64,000 nt of DNA from Flavobacterium sp. JAD_PAG50586_2 (GCA_023213215.1 CP096136.1:3100001-3164000), one strand, 5' to 3'. Positions 46,968-56,642 are shown, counted from the first letter of the stretch. A program made the numbers and translations. The notes: generated by a model not told the origin, from the sequence alone.

Positions 46968-48126
46968 ATGCAACTATCGGTCATCATCCTTAATTATAAT
47001 GTGCGCTACTTTTTGGAGCTTTGTGTTTTAAGTGCACAAAAAGCCATCCTGAATCTTGATGCTGAAATTATTGTCATTGACAACAACTCTTCGGATGATA
47101 GCTGCGCGATGATGAAACAGCGTTTTCCTCACATTAAACTTATAGAGAACAAAGAGAATTCGGGTTTTCCAAAAGGCAATAATATTGCGGTAAAGGAAGC
47201 CAAAGGAGAATATCTCTGCATCTTAAATCCAGATACTGTTGTGGCTGAAGATACTTTTGAAAAGGTTCTGGCTTTCGCCAAAAGTAAAAATGATTTAGGA
47301 ATTGTAGGCTGTAAACTTATTGACGGAACAGGGAATTTCCTTCCGGAAAGCAAACGTGGCGTTCCAACTCCATGGGTTGCCTTTTCCAAGATTTTTGGTT
47401 TGTATAAAATGTTTCCGAAATCATCGCTGTTCAATAAATATTACGCCCAGCATTTAGATGAAAACCAAACAGGAAGAGTTGATATTTTGGTAGGTGCATT
47501 CATGGTTATGAAGCGCGAATTGTATAATGAACTCGAAGGTTTTGACGAAAACTGTTTTATGTATGCCGACGATATTGATTTGTCGTATCGCGCCTTGTTA
47601 TTGAATAAACAGAATTTTTATTTCCACGAAACAACTGTCATTCATTACAAAGGGGAAAGCACGGTGAAAGATGCAACTTACATGAAGCATTTCCGTGAGT
47701 TTATGAACTTCTTTTATAAAAAACACTTTAAGCAATCACTGTTCTTTAATCTAATGGCGAGGTTTGGCGCGTTTTATTTTTCAATAGTCAAGCTCTTTAA
47801 AGGGAAAGCTATAATCAAAACCGCACCTAATCGATATGCCTTAATCTCTGATAATGAATTAATAAGGGAAAAACTGGGAGCAATACTTCAAAAAATGTGG
47901 AAAGAGTCAGTTTGGAAAATGGAAAAATAGTATTTTCGCAAACGTTTTCGGAAGAAAAAAAAAGGAAGTAATTTTGGATATAAACTATCTGAAATTTAGT
48001 GAAGCCATATCTTTTTTTGAAACCAATAGAAACAAGTCGTTTACTTTTAAATTGATGCCAATGCAAAGCAATTTTATCATAGGAAGCAATAGCAGTAACG
48101 ACAGAGGCGAAGTAATTAATTTCTAG
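46968..48126 (+). CDS. Family 2 glycosyltransferase (frame broken twice near C-terminus)
   Basis: GT-A fold enzyme: S-V-I-I-L-N-Y-N-V at the start, V-I-D-N-N-S-S-D-D-S, the metal-site region L-N-P-D-T-V-V and the acceptor motif M-Y-A-D-D-I-D-L-S-Y-R. Such enzymes add sugars to cell-surface polymers. As called it stops at 47930. Adding one A at 47890-47895 and one at 47955-47963 extends it, with coding character, through N-V-E-R-V-S-L-E-N-G-K and ends F-I-I-G-S-N-S-S-N-D-R-G-E-V-I-N-F at 48126, giving 386 residues. No other sugar genes are adjacent. Confidence 0.88.
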
Positions 48127-48155
48127 AAAAGCACTGTAATCGCCTTTTCTTTTAT

Positions 48156-48163
48156 TAATTTTG
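48156..48163 (+). promoter_or_regulatory. Candidate -7 box TAATTTTG for the E2 gene
   Basis: TAnnTTTG match 36 bp before the acyltransferase ATG, just after the repaired end of the glycosyltransferase. Confidence 0.45.
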
Positions 48164-48199
48164 CAACGAATTTGAAAAACACAACTTTAGTTTACATAT

Positions 48200-49495
48200 A
48201 TGGCAAAGTTTGAATTGAAATTACCTAAAATGGGTGAAAGCGTTGCAGAAGCAACCATTACAAATTGGTTAAAAAACGTTGGAGAGAAAATCGAAGCCGA
48301 TGAAGCCGTTCTGGAAATAGCTACCGATAAAGTAGACAGCGAAGTACCAAGCGAAGTTTCCGGAACCTTAACCGAAATTTTATTCCAGGTAAATGATGTG
48401 GTAAAAGTGGGTCAGACCATTGCTATTATTGAAACTGAAGGCGGAAGTGTTGCTGCACCAGTGACTGAAGCTGCATCAACTCCGGTTGCTGAAGTTGCCA
48501 AAACTGTTGAAGCTGCAAAAGAATCGGTTGCTCCGGCAGATTTCAAATCATCAGATAAATTCTATTCTCCTTTAGTAAAAAATATTGCATCCGCAGAAGG
48601 AATTTCTGTAACTGAAATGGATACAATCTCAGGTTCAGGAAAAGATGGGCGCGTAACTAAAGAAGATATCTTAAATCATATCAAAAACCGAGGAAGTCAA
48701 CCTATAGCTTCAGTTCCTGCTTCAATTCCACAACCAGCGGTTTCAGCACCAGTAGCTGCCCAGGCAGTTCCGGTTTCTGTAAATGGCGGAGACGAAATTG
48801 TTGAAATGGACCGAATGCGTAAGCTGATTTCAGGTTATATGGTGGCTTCAGTACAAACTTCGGCTCACGTACAATCATTCATTGAAGTGGATGTGACGAA
48901 TATTGTTAAGTGGAGAGATCGTGTAAAAGGAGCATTCGAAAAGCGCGAAGGAGAGAAACTTACCTTTACGCCAATTTTCATGGAAGCTGTTGCCAAAGCA
49001 CTTAAGGATTTCCCCGGAATGAACATTTCTGTTGATGGTGATTATATCATCAAACGTAAAAATATCAACCTTGGCATGGCTGCTGCTTTGCCAAATGGAA
49101 ACTTAATTGTTCCTGTAATTAAAAATGCAGATCAACTGAATTTGGTTGGAATGGCAAAAGCCGTAAACGACTTAGGAAACCGTGCAAAAGCCGGAAAACT
49201 AAAACCAGATGATACGCAGGGCGGAACTTACACTGTAACAAACGTTGGAACATTTGGTTCTGTATTCGGAACTCCAATTATCAACCAACCACAAGTCGGA
49301 ATCTTAGCCTTGGGAGCCATCAGAAAAGTTCCGGCTGTTATAGAAACACCAGAAGGTGATTTTATTGGAATCCGTCAGAAGATGTTCCTTTCCCATTCGT
49401 ATGACCATAGAGTAGTGGATGGTGCATTAGGCGGAAGCTTTGTAAAACGGGTAGCCGATTACCTGGAAGCATTTGATGCTAATAGGGAATATTAA
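48200..49495 (+). CDS. 2-oxo acid dehydrogenase dihydrolipoyl acyltransferase (E2)
   Basis: 431 residues: a lipoyl domain with the modified lysine in A-T-D-K-V-D-S-E (K44), an Ala/Pro/Val-rich linker, an E1/E3-binding domain (about 122-162, with G-R-V-T-K-E-D-I) and a catalytic domain ending in S-H-S-Y-D-H-R-V-V-D-G, where the His and Asp are catalytic. It fits the branched-chain 2-oxo acid or 2-oxoglutarate type; which complex it serves is open because E1 and E3 genes are not adjacent. A strong terminator follows. Confidence 0.93.
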   Translation: MAKFELKLPKMGESVAEATITNWLKNVGEKIEADEAVLEIATDKVDSEVPSEVSGTLTEILFQVNDVVKVGQTIAIIETEGGSVAAPVTEAASTPVAEVAKTVEAAKESVAPADFKSSDKFYSPLVKNIASAEGISVTEMDTISGSGKDGRVTKEDILNHIKNRGSQPIASVPASIPQPAVSAPVAAQAVPVSVNGGDEIVEMDRMRKLISGYMVASVQTSAHVQSFIEVDVTNIVKWRDRVKGAFEKREGEKLTFTPIFMEAVAKALKDFPGMNISVDGDYIIKRKNINLGMAAALPNGNLIVPVIKNADQLNLVGMAKAVNDLGNRAKAGKLKPDDTQGGTYTVTNVGTFGSVFGTPIINQPQVGILALGAIRKVPAVIETPEGDFIGIRQKMFLSHSYDHRVVDGALGGSFVKRVADYLEAFDANREY

Positions 49496-49504
49496 AAAAA
49501 ATAG

Positions 49505-49532
49505 AAGGTGTTCCGGTCGGGACACCTTTTTT
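49505..49532 (+). terminator. Rho-independent terminator after E2
   Basis: AAGGTGTTCC and GGGACACCTT pair around the loop GGTC, followed by a T-run, directly after the E2 stop. Confidence 0.88.
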
Positions 49533-49733
49533 GTTAATTATCTTTAATGGTAATAACTGCATCTTCATCATGTCTTGATGATTTAAACAAAAAAATGAAT
49601 TTCATCATTAACAGATTTGGTGGTATAAAATAAAATTCTGAGCTATATTATTGTAACTCAATTACGCTTGTTAAAATAGGTTAATTTTAGAGTTAAAAAA
49701 CAAAATAATCGACCAACGGTAACATCAAAATTT

Positions 49734-49741
49734 TATATTTG
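49734..49741 (+). promoter_or_regulatory. Candidate -7 box TATATTTG for the exonuclease
   Basis: Exact TAnnTTTG match 17 bp before the ATG at 49759, giving a leader of about 10 nt. Confidence 0.5.
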
Positions 49742-49758
49742 TCTCTTAACTTTTGAAA

Positions 49759-50535
49759 ATGGAATTAAAACTCACACGTCCTATTTGTTTTTTTGATTTG
49801 GAAACTACGGGTATCGAAGTGGCCAAAGACAGGATAGTAGAAATATCTATTTTTAAGGTGTTTCCTAACGGGAATAAGGAAAGCAAAACTTGGTTAGTAA
49901 ATCCAACCATTCCTATTCCGCCACAATCAACAGCAGTTCACGGCATAACGAATGAAAAAGTAGCCAATGAGCCTACTTTCAAGGAACTCGCATCCCAAAT
50001 TCATGCTATGATAAAGGATTCCGATTTGGCAGGCTTTAATTCAGACCGATTTGACATTCCGCTATTGGCAGAAGAATTGTTGCGTGCCGAAGTCGACTTT
50101 GATATGAAAAACAGAGTTTCGGTAGACGTGCAGACTATTTTTCATAAAAAGGAAGAAAGAACTCTAAGTGCTGCCTATAAGTTTTACTGCAATCAAAGTC
50201 TGGAAAACGCGCACAGTGCTGAAGCAGACACCATGGCGACTTATGAAATATTGAAAGCACAACTTGACAGATACGAAGATTTAGAAAACGATATGAAAAC
50301 GCTCTCCGAATTTACAACCAGAAAAGTATGCGTTGATTTTGCAGGATTCATTGCGTTGAATGCTGAAGGCAAAGAGATTTTTGCGTTCGGAAAGCACAAA
50401 GGAGCTTTGGTTGATGATGTATTAGAAAAAGAACCGGGTTACTTCGGCTGGATTCAAAATGCTGATTTTCCTTTGTATACCAAAAAAGTTTTGACTGCTA
50501 TCAAGTTGAGGAAACTGAACAATAAATTCAGCTAG
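49759..50535 (+). CDS. DnaQ-like 3'-5' exonuclease (polymerase III epsilon family)
   Basis: 258 residues from ATG 49759. The exonuclease motifs are C-F-F-D-L-E-T-T-G (Asp and Glu), then G-F-N-S-D-R-F-D-I-P-L-L, and Exo III as H-S-A-E-A-D-T (His and Asp), the DEDDh set. The C-terminal part has H-K-G-A-L-V-D-D-V-L-E-K-E-P-G-Y-F-G-W-I, a short domain found in Bacteroidota homologues. It may serve proofreading or repair. Confidence 0.92.
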   Translation: MELKLTRPICFFDLETTGIEVAKDRIVEISIFKVFPNGNKESKTWLVNPTIPIPPQSTAVHGITNEKVANEPTFKELASQIHAMIKDSDLAGFNSDRFDIPLLAEELLRAEVDFDMKNRVSVDVQTIFHKKEERTLSAAYKFYCNQSLENAHSAEADTMATYEILKAQLDRYEDLENDMKTLSEFTTRKVCVDFAGFIALNAEGKEIFAFGKHKGALVDDVLEKEPGYFGWIQNADFPLYTKKVLTAIKLRKLNNKFS

Positions 50536-50593
50536 GAATGGCACGAGCGAAGCGACTGCACGAGACGAATAAAAAACAATAAACTAATAACGA

Positions 50594-51205
50594 GTGAAAA
50601 TTATCTGCATCGGAAGAAATTATGCCAATCACATAGCCGAACTCAAAAATGAGCGTCCGGACGAACCAGTAATTTTCATGAAAGCCGACACTGCAATCTT
50701 ACCAAAGAAAACACCTTTCACTATTCCTGAATTCAGTAACGAAATCCATCACGAAATTGAGATTTTGGTTAAGATTTGCAAAGTTGGGAAGTATATCGAT
50801 GCCAAATTTGCCCACAAATATTACGATGAAATCGGACTTGGGATAGATTTTACGGCAAGAGATGTTCAGCAGCAATTAAAGGAAAAAGGATTACCTTGGG
50901 AAAAAGCCAAAGCATTTGACGGCTCAGCAATTATTGGCGAGTTTTTTCCGAAAAGTGATTTTAATTCAGTGAAAAATATTACTTTTGAATTGCAAAATAA
51001 CGGACAGACAGTTCAAAAAAGCAATACAAGCCACATGCTGTGGAATATCGATGAGATTATTTCACATATTTCACAATATTTTACCCTCAAAAAAGGGGAT
51101 ATAATTTTTACCGGAACACCAGAAGGCGTTGCAAAAGTTAATCCTAACGATATTTTGGAAGGATTTATAGAAGATAAAAAAGTATTAAGACTACACATCA
51201 AATAA
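50594..51205 (+). CDS. Fumarylacetoacetate hydrolase (FAH) family protein
   Basis: 203 residues starting at GTG 50594 (K-I-I-C-I-G-R-N-Y-A-N-H-I-A-E-L). The metal-binding region shows H-H-E-I-E-I-L-V, then G-I-D-F-T-A-R-D-V and the end F-T-G-T-P-E-G-V-A-K-V. These proteins cleave or decarboxylate acyl pyruvates or oxaloacetate. The TAATG overlap links it to the Hpt gene. Confidence 0.88.
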   Translation: MKIICIGRNYANHIAELKNERPDEPVIFMKADTAILPKKTPFTIPEFSNEIHHEIEILVKICKVGKYIDAKFAHKYYDEIGLGIDFTARDVQQQLKEKGLPWEKAKAFDGSAIIGEFFPKSDFNSVKNITFELQNNGQTVQKSNTSHMLWNIDEIISHISQYFTLKKGDIIFTGTPEGVAKVNPNDILEGFIEDKKVLRLHIK

Positions 51206-51549
51206 TGGCAATTAACTACAACTTAGCAAAAGTTTACGCACTATCGGACAACGATCCGGAGTTCGTAATGCAAATCATCACACTTTTTGTCACTGAAGTC
51301 CCGGAAGATTTAAAACAAATCGATTTGGGTATCAAGGAAAAAGACCACAAATTAGCTTACAGCTATGCGCACAAAATCAAACCAAGTTTAGATTTACTTG
51401 GAATGACAGTTGCTTTTGAGGAAATACTTCAGGTGGAAGCATGGACCAAAGCAGAAGGCAAACGCAAAGAAATTGAACACACTTTCGAAAGCATCAAAAG
51501 CCAGATTGACAAAGCGGTAAAGGAAATCAAAAAAGATTTCGATTTGTAA
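51205..51549 (+). CDS. Hpt-domain phosphotransfer protein
   Basis: 114 residues, all helical, with the phosphorylatable His in S-Y-A-H-K-I-K-P-S-L-D-L-L-G. The ATG overlaps the previous stop. Free-standing Hpt proteins relay phosphate between a hybrid kinase's receiver and a response regulator; the large hybrid kinase at 2.8-6.7 kb has no Hpt domain of its own and might use one like this, though no link is shown. Confidence 0.88.
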   Translation: MAINYNLAKVYALSDNDPEFVMQIITLFVTEVPEDLKQIDLGIKEKDHKLAYSYAHKIKPSLDLLGMTVAFEEILQVEAWTKAEGKRKEIEHTFESIKSQIDKAVKEIKKDFDL

Positions 51550-51566
51550 ATAAGAAGCGATTGGTT

Positions 51567-51644
51567 CGGGATTTATCGGTTATGGTAAATCCCGCTTTTC
51601 ATTCTATCTCGCTTGCAGCGAGGATGCCATTACAATCGGGGCTA
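51567..51644. repeat. Hairpin plus dispersed intergenic repeat, copy B
   Basis: CGGGATTTA and TAAATCCCG (51567-51594) form a hairpin after the Hpt stop. The rest, read on the minus strand, begins TAGCCCCGATTGTAATGGCA and ends in AGCGGGATTTA, matching the copy at 42227. The hairpin may also end transcription. Confidence 0.65.
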
Positions 51645-51702
51645 AATAGGATTTCATTTTATTGTTTGAAATCCAAATTCAAAATTTAAAATTCAAAATT
51701 TC

Positions 51703-52959
51703 TTGAAAGCAACCATAGTAACAATCGGCGACGAAATCCTAATTGGCCAGATTGTCGACACCAATTCAGGATACATCGCCAAAGCGCTTGATAAAATTGG
51801 AGTAGAAACGGTAGAAATGCTTTCTATTTCAGATAAGAAACAGCATATTTTAAACACATTTACCCAGCTCCAGAATAAAGTCGATTTAGTACTTATTACT
51901 GGCGGTTTAGGTCCAACAAAAGACGATATTACCAAACATACTTTCTGTGAATATTTCGATGATGCTTTAGTAAGCAATCCTGAAGTGTTGGCTCACGTAA
52001 CCCAAATGATTGAAGGTTTCTACAAAAGACCCATCACGCAGTTGAATAGGGATCAGGCTTTGGTTCCGTCTAAATGTGAAGTGCTTTTCAACAAAGTAGG
52101 CACTGCACCCGGAATGTGGATGAAGAAAGAGAATACGGTTTATATTTCGCTGCCTGGAGTTCCGTACGAAATGAAATACCTCGTAGAAAATGAAATCATC
52201 CCCAAAGTTGTCAAGGAGTATAAACGTCCCTATATTGTCCATAAAACGATACTAACCTACGGTCAGGGCGAAAGTATGGTTGCCGAACGAATTGAAAGTT
52301 GGGAAAACAGCCTGCCCGAATTTATCAAATTAGCGTACCTGCCAAGTCCGGGAAGAGTGCGTCTGCGATTAACGGCACGTGGCGAAGACGAAGATATTCT
52401 TAAAAATGCAATTGACGAAAATGTTGTTTTCTTAACCAAAATTATCGGCGATATCATCGTTGGTTTTGATGAAGATGAAACAATAGAAGTTATAGTTGGA
52501 CGATTGCTTATCCAAAAAGGAAAAACAGTTTCTACAGCCGAAAGCTGTACGGGTGGAAAAATTGCCCAAATGCTTACTGCTGCCGCTGGAGCTTCTGGGT
52601 ATTTTAGAGGAAGTGTGGTTTCCTATTCCGAAGAAGCGAAAATAGAGTTGTTGGGTGTTGATGCTGATTTAATTAAAAAATATGGCGTAGTCAGTGCTGA
52701 AGTTGCTTTGGCAATGGCGAAAGGCATTCAGAAAACCTTAAAGACAGATTATGCCATTTCTACAACAGGTAATGCCGGACCAACAACCGAGCCAGGAAAA
52801 GCAGAAGTAGGTACTGTTTTTATAGCTTTGGTTACTCCAAATGAAGCAATAGTTGAAGAATTTAATTTTGGTCAACCCCGTGAAAAAGTTATAGATAGAA
52901 CGGCAAATAAAGCATTGGAAATACTGCAGAAAGAAATTTTGAAAAATGCTTCAAACTAA
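51703..52959 (+). CDS. cinA: CinA-family protein (nucleotide/competence-related amidohydrolase fold)
   Basis: 418 residues beginning at TTG 51703 ([16 protein letters not shown]); no ATG fits. An N-terminal MoeA/MogA-like domain shows [11 protein letters not shown] and a C-terminal CinA domain has T-A-E-S-C-T-G-G and T-T-G-N-A-G-P. Family members act on NMN or ADP-ribose. It precedes the rpmB block, a typical flavobacterial order from memory. Confidence 0.94.
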   Translation: MKATIVTIGDEILIGQIVDTNSGYIAKALDKIGVETVEMLSISDKKQHILNTFTQLQNKVDLVLITGGLGPTKDDITKHTFCEYFDDALVSNPEVLAHVTQMIEGFYKRPITQLNRDQALVPSKCEVLFNKVGTAPGMWMKKENTVYISLPGVPYEMKYLVENEIIPKVVKEYKRPYIVHKTILTYGQGESMVAERIESWENSLPEFIKLAYLPSPGRVRLRLTARGEDEDILKNAIDENVVFLTKIIGDIIVGFDEDETIEVIVGRLLIQKGKTVSTAESCTGGKIAQMLTAAAGASGYFRGSVVSYSEEAKIELLGVDADLIKKYGVVSAEVALAMAKGIQKTLKTDYAISTTGNAGPTTEPGKAEVGTVFIALVTPNEAIVEEFNFGQPREKVIDRTANKALEILQKEILKNASN

Positions 52960-53050
52960 AGCTCAACTGTTAATAAATTTGTTCAAAAAAAGCCTTACTT
53001 TCTTCTAAAAAAAGCAAATAAAAAAAAAGAAAAAAATCTGCCATAATTAT

Positions 53051-53082
53051 TTTGTTACAATGATTTATTTTTCTTAAGTTTG
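53051..53082 (+). promoter_or_regulatory. Promoter of the rpmB-rpmG-DUF4295 operon
   Basis: TTTG (53051-53054), a 20-bp spacer and TAAGTTTG (53075-53082) match both boxes of the Bacteroidetes housekeeping promoter. The rpmB ATG is 38 bp on. Confidence 0.75.
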
Positions 53083-53119
53083 CACCCTCGAATTGAATAA
53101 CGATATAAAGATAAGTATA

Positions 53120-53356
53120 ATGTCAAGAGTTTGTGACCTTACAGGTAAAAGAGCGATGGTGGGAAATAATGTTTCTCATGCGATGAACAAGACTAAGAGA
53201 AAATTTTCTGTTAACTTAGTTAAAAAACGTTTCTATCTTGCTGAAGAAGACAGATGGGTTACTTTAAGAGTAGCTGCTTCTACAATTAAAACAATCAATA
53301 AAAATGGATTGGCTGCTGTTTTGAAAAAAGCAAAGTCTGAAGGATTTATTAAATAA
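53120..53356 (+). CDS. rpmB: 50S ribosomal protein L28
   Basis: 78 residues from ATG 53120 ([11 protein letters not shown]); the in-frame codons upstream of it are leader sequence. [16 protein letters not shown] is the L28 signature. It heads the L28-L33-DUF4295 set, 27 bp before rpmG. Confidence 0.97.
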   Translation: MSRVCDLTGKRAMVGNNVSHAMNKTKRKFSVNLVKKRFYLAEEDRWVTLRVAASTIKTINKNGLAAVLKKAKSEGFIK

Positions 53357-53383
53357 TTCCTAATCCAATAAAAATAAAGTACG

Positions 53384-53566
53384 ATGGCAAAGAAAGGTAA
53401 TAGAATACAAGTTATTTTAGAGTGTACTGAGCACAAAGGAACTGGACTTCCAGGAACTTCTCGTTACATCACAAACAAAAACAAGAAAAATACTCCAGAC
53501 AGATTAGAGATTAAGAAATTTAATCCAATCTTAAAGAGAATGACTGTTCACAAGGAAATTAAATAA
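53384..53566 (+). CDS. rpmG: 50S ribosomal protein L33
   Basis: 60 residues: [14 protein letters not shown] and [10 protein letters not shown] single cysteine remains, so it is the zinc-free (C-minus) form. Second gene of the ribosomal operon. Confidence 0.97.
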   Translation: MAKKGNRIQVILECTEHKGTGLPGTSRYITNKNKKNTPDRLEIKKFNPILKRMTVHKEIK

Positions 53567-53611
53567 TTAGGAGTTTTTACTAGATAAGAATTTCAATAAC
53601 AAATATTAGTC

Positions 53612-53764
53612 ATGGCAAAGAAAACCGTAGCAACGCTTCAAACAGCTTCTAAAAGATTATCAAAAGCTATCAAAATGGTAAAATCTCCAAAAACCGGAGC
53701 TTACACTTTTGTTGAAAGCATTATGACACCAGAAGAAGTGGATAGTTTCTTAGCAAAGAAATAA
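53612..53764 (+). CDS. DUF4295 protein
   Basis: 50 residues, ATG 53612 to TAA 53762-53764: M-A-K-K-T-V-A-T-L-Q-T-A-S-K-R-L, then Y-T-F-V-E-S-I-M-T-P-E-E-V. This small basic protein is a regular third member after L28 and L33 in Bacteroidota. Its place suggests a ribosome-linked role, which is unproven. Confidence 0.93.
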   Translation: MAKKTVATLQTASKRLSKAIKMVKSPKTGAYTFVESIMTPEEVDSFLAKK

Positions 53765-53784
53765 TTCCAAAAAAATCATATATC

Positions 53785-53815
53785 AAAGCTACTTTCATTC
53801 GGAAGTAGCTTTTTT
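53785..53815 (+). terminator. Rho-independent terminator after the ribosomal operon
   Basis: AAAGCTACTT and AAGTAGCTTT pair around an 8-nt loop and are followed by a T-run, 21 bp after the DUF4295 stop. Confidence 0.88.
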
Positions 53816-53849
53816 ATTTTTATATTTACGCAAAATTTTTCCCTAAACC

Positions 53850-54803
53850 ATGAGTTTTTTCAAAAGAATATTCTCTTCTGAGAAGAAAGAGACCCTCGAT
53901 AAAGGACTTGAAAAATCAAGCACCTCCTTTTTATCAAAACTTACCAAAGCCGTTGCCGGAAAATCTAAAGTTGATGACGAAGTTTTAGATAATTTGGAAG
54001 AAATCCTTGTTTCTTCTGATGTTGGTGTCAGCACGACTCTAAAAATCATTAAGCGAATCGAAGAAAGAGTTGCCAATGATAAATACATGGGAACTGAAGA
54101 ACTCAATAAAATCCTTCGTGAAGAAATTGCAGGTTTATTGTCTGAAACCAAATCAGGTGAAGAAACCGAATTCACTATTCCTGCCAATAAAAAGCCCTAC
54201 GTAATTATGGTTGTCGGAGTAAACGGTGTTGGGAAAACCACTACGATTGGAAAACTGGCTTATCAGTTTAAGAAAGCGGGATACAATGTAGTCCTGGGTG
54301 CTGCCGATACGTTTCGCGCTGCAGCCATCGATCAATTACAGATTTGGGCAGATAGAGTAGGAGTTCCAATCGTAAAACAACAAATGGGAAGCGATCCGGC
54401 TTCGGTGGCTTTTGATACGCTTCAAAGTGCAGTTACCCAAAATGCAGATGTTGTAATTATTGATACTGCTGGCAGATTGCACAATAAAGTTAATTTGATG
54501 AACGAATTGACTAAAGTAAAAAGAGTGATGCAGAAAGTAGTGGAAGATGCGCCACACGATGTTATGTTAGTTTTGGATGGTTCTACCGGTCAGAATGCTT
54601 TTGAACAGGCAAAACAATTTACCGCAGCAACAGAAGTTACCTGTTTAACCGTAACCAAATTAGACGGAACAGCAAAAGGTGGCGTTGTGATTGGTATTTC
54701 AGATCAGTTCCAGATTCCGGTAAAATACATTGGAGTTGGAGAAAGTATTGAGGATTTACAGGTTTTTAATAAATTTGAATTTGTAGATTCGTTTTTTAAA
54801 TAA
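53850..54803 (+). CDS. ftsY: Signal recognition particle receptor FtsY
   Basis: SRP-type GTPase that brings ribosome-nascent chain complexes to SecYEG. The 317 residues have a short N domain and the G domain: GVNGVGKT (123-130), D-T-F-R-A-A-A-I-D-Q-L, D-T-A-G-R-L-H-N-K and T-K-L-D-G-T-A-K-G-G. The long acidic A domain of E. coli FtsY is missing, as in many Bacteroidota. Confidence 0.97.
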   Translation: MSFFKRIFSSEKKETLDKGLEKSSTSFLSKLTKAVAGKSKVDDEVLDNLEEILVSSDVGVSTTLKIIKRIEERVANDKYMGTEELNKILREEIAGLLSETKSGEETEFTIPANKKPYVIMVVGVNGVGKTTTIGKLAYQFKKAGYNVVLGAADTFRAAAIDQLQIWADRVGVPIVKQQMGSDPASVAFDTLQSAVTQNADVVIIDTAGRLHNKVNLMNELTKVKRVMQKVVEDAPHDVMLVLDGSTGQNAFEQAKQFTAATEVTCLTVTKLDGTAKGGVVIGISDQFQIPVKYIGVGESIEDLQVFNKFEFVDSFFK

Positions 54804-54809
54804 TAGCAT

Positions 54810-54992
54810 ATGAATAAAATGGTACAATTTTTTAAACAAACATCAGCTTTAGCGTTAATTTTAATAAGCATTGGAATCGCTGTCTTATCCTATTTTATCC
54901 AAAAGCCATTACCGAATATCTTTATGGGATTGCGTCTTATAGCCTTTCTTTTGTTCGTGTATGCTACTATTCGTCTGCTAAACAAAAAGTAG
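54810..54992 (+). CDS. Small two-helix membrane protein
   Basis: 60 residues: F-F-K-Q-T-S-A-L-A-L-I-L-I-S-I-G-I-A-V and I-F-M-G-L-R-L-I-A-F-L-L-F-V-Y-A-T are two hydrophobic helices. It begins 6 bp after ftsY and ends next to the convergent hydrolase gene. Function unknown. Confidence 0.65.
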   Translation: MNKMVQFFKQTSALALILISIGIAVLSYFIQKPLPNIFMGLRLIAFLLFVYATIRLLNKK

Positions 54993-54993
54993 T

Positions 54994-56073
54994 TTACTGA
55001 TATAGGGCGTGGATTTTCGCCCATAAATCATTATCAAATCCAGATAAGGCAAAAGTTGGATTTTCAGGATTTGCAACATCGCCCATTCTAATGACTACCA
55101 TTTTTTTACTTGGGATCACATAAATTTTCTGATCGTTTTTACCTAAAGCACAATACATATCACTTGGAGCATTTGGAATTAGGGTTCCGTTAAACTGGAA
55201 CTGAGATGTTGGCAAATGATAAGTTGATTTTCCGTTAAGCCACCATAAATAGCCATAAGCCTGATTGATAGATTGTGAAGTTGTTGTAGCTTGGGAAAGA
55301 TAATTTTCATTCACAACCATAGTTCCATCCCACTTTCCTTTATTTAAAATCATCAATCCAAAACGGGCCATATTTCTTGAGGTACTCCAATATACACTCA
55401 ATCCATCTCCACTATTAATCCATGCACCGCCAGTCATTCCAAGTTTATCTCTCAGTTTCGTATTGAAATAATTCGTCCATGTTTGTCCGCTTGCTTCAGC
55501 TATTACATCCTGCAATTTTACATATACATTATGATATGCCCAACGTGATCCCGCATCCGCAACATATTGAAGATTGGCAGGAGATACATCATCGCCTAAA
55601 GCATCATTCAGTCCCGAATTCATTGACAATAAATTTTTGCAGGTAATTAGGTTTTCTTTGGCTAATGGTGCACTCGTCCAAGCAGTTCCTAAATAATCCG
55701 ATACTTTGTTATTGATGTTTATCAGTCCTTCCTGTTCTGCAATTCCGGTTACCGTCGAAGTTAGTGTCTTTCCGGCACTGGCCCAATACCATGGAGAAGT
55801 AGCTGTGTGCCCATTGAAATAATTTTCCATTACAATTCTGCCATTTACTAAAATGATAAAGGATTTGGAATGTTTCTCTTCCAGATAATCCAACAAAGGT
55901 TGTACGGCATTCTGATTCCAATTTAAATCTGCAATCGATTTTGTATCCCAGGTTGTACTGCCATCGCTTGGAGGGAAATACATTTGCTCTTCCACCGGTT
56001 CAGGGGATGATGAATCAGAACTACAGGCAGAAAGAATTAATAAAAGAATAGGAATGAAGTATATTTTTCTCAT
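54994..56073 (-). CDS. Serine hydrolase lipoprotein, beta-lactamase/class C family
   Basis: 359 residues with a lipobox (L-S-A-C, Cys17). The catalytic S-x-x-K is S-A-G-K (99-102) within W-A-S-A-G-K-T, and the second motif Y-x-N is Y-H-N (180-182). It is close in pattern to the flavobacterial beta-lactamase-related hydrolases. Likely a periplasmic or surface peptidase/esterase; real beta-lactamase activity is not implied. Confidence 0.9.
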   Translation of the reverse strand: MRKIYFIPILLLILSACSSDSSSPEPVEEQMYFPPSDGSTTWDTKSIADLNWNQNAVQPLLDYLEEKHSKSFIILVNGRIVMENYFNGHTATSPWYWASAGKTLTSTVTGIAEQEGLININNKVSDYLGTAWTSAPLAKENLITCKNLLSMNSGLNDALGDDVSPANLQYVADAGSRWAYHNVYVKLQDVIAEASGQTWTNYFNTKLRDKLGMTGGAWINSGDGLSVYWSTSRNMARFGLMILNKGKWDGTMVVNENYLSQATTTSQSINQAYGYLWWLNGKSTYHLPTSQFQFNGTLIPNAPSDMYCALGKNDQKIYVIPSKKMVVIRMGDVANPENPTFALSGFDNDLWAKIHALYQ

Positions 56074-56202
56074 TTGTAATAATTTTGCCTTTGGACTTTT
56101 AATGTCTGGAATGGTTTAATGTTGATAACATTAATTTTAATAGCTATCACTTTATAAAGTTAAAAATTAAATTTGTAATCCGTAAAAAAAGAAATAGTCA
56201 AG

Positions 56203-56619
56203 ATGAAAAAAATAAGTTTACTGATTGTTTGTATCGTACTGATTTCATGTCATTCAAATGTAAAGGAAGAAGACCTAAACAAGCTCAATGGTTATTGGGA
56301 AATCAAACAGGTCGATTTGCCTAATGGCGAAAAGAAAGAGTATAAGGTGAATGAAACCATAGATTTTTTTGAGTTAAAAAACAAGCAGGGTTTCCGCCAG
56401 AAAGTAATGCCGCAGTTTGATGGTACTTATAAAACCAATGGACTTAAAGAAAGCATTAAGGTTTTTAAAAAAGATGACACTTATTTCATCGAAGGTAAAA
56501 CCGAGTATGGAAAATGGAACGAGGAAATTATCTCCATTGAAGATTCGACCCTTGTTTTGAAAAACAAAGACAAACTGGAATACACTTATAAAAGATATAT
56601 ACCTTTTTCATTAAAATAA
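56203..56619 (+). CDS. Lipocalin-like lipoprotein
   Basis: 138 residues with a lipoprotein signal (V-L-I-S-C, Cys16). L-N-K-L-N-G-Y-W-E-I-K-Q-V and later strands resemble lipocalin-like domains of Bacteroidota. Function unknown. It precedes the DUF721 gene by 23 bp. Confidence 0.7.
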   Translation: MKKISLLIVCIVLISCHSNVKEEDLNKLNGYWEIKQVDLPNGEKKEYKVNETIDFFELKNKQGFRQKVMPQFDGTYKTNGLKESIKVFKKDDTYFIEGKTEYGKWNEEIISIEDSTLVLKNKDKLEYTYKRYIPFSLK

Positions 56620-56642
56620 TACTGAACTAAATCCAGCATAAA

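Noticed and set aside
50536..50593. Regulatory element in the G/C-rich gap after the exonuclease
   Set aside because: The stretch GCACGAGCGAAGCGACTGCACGA has partial repeats, but no clear stem or second copy was found in the window.
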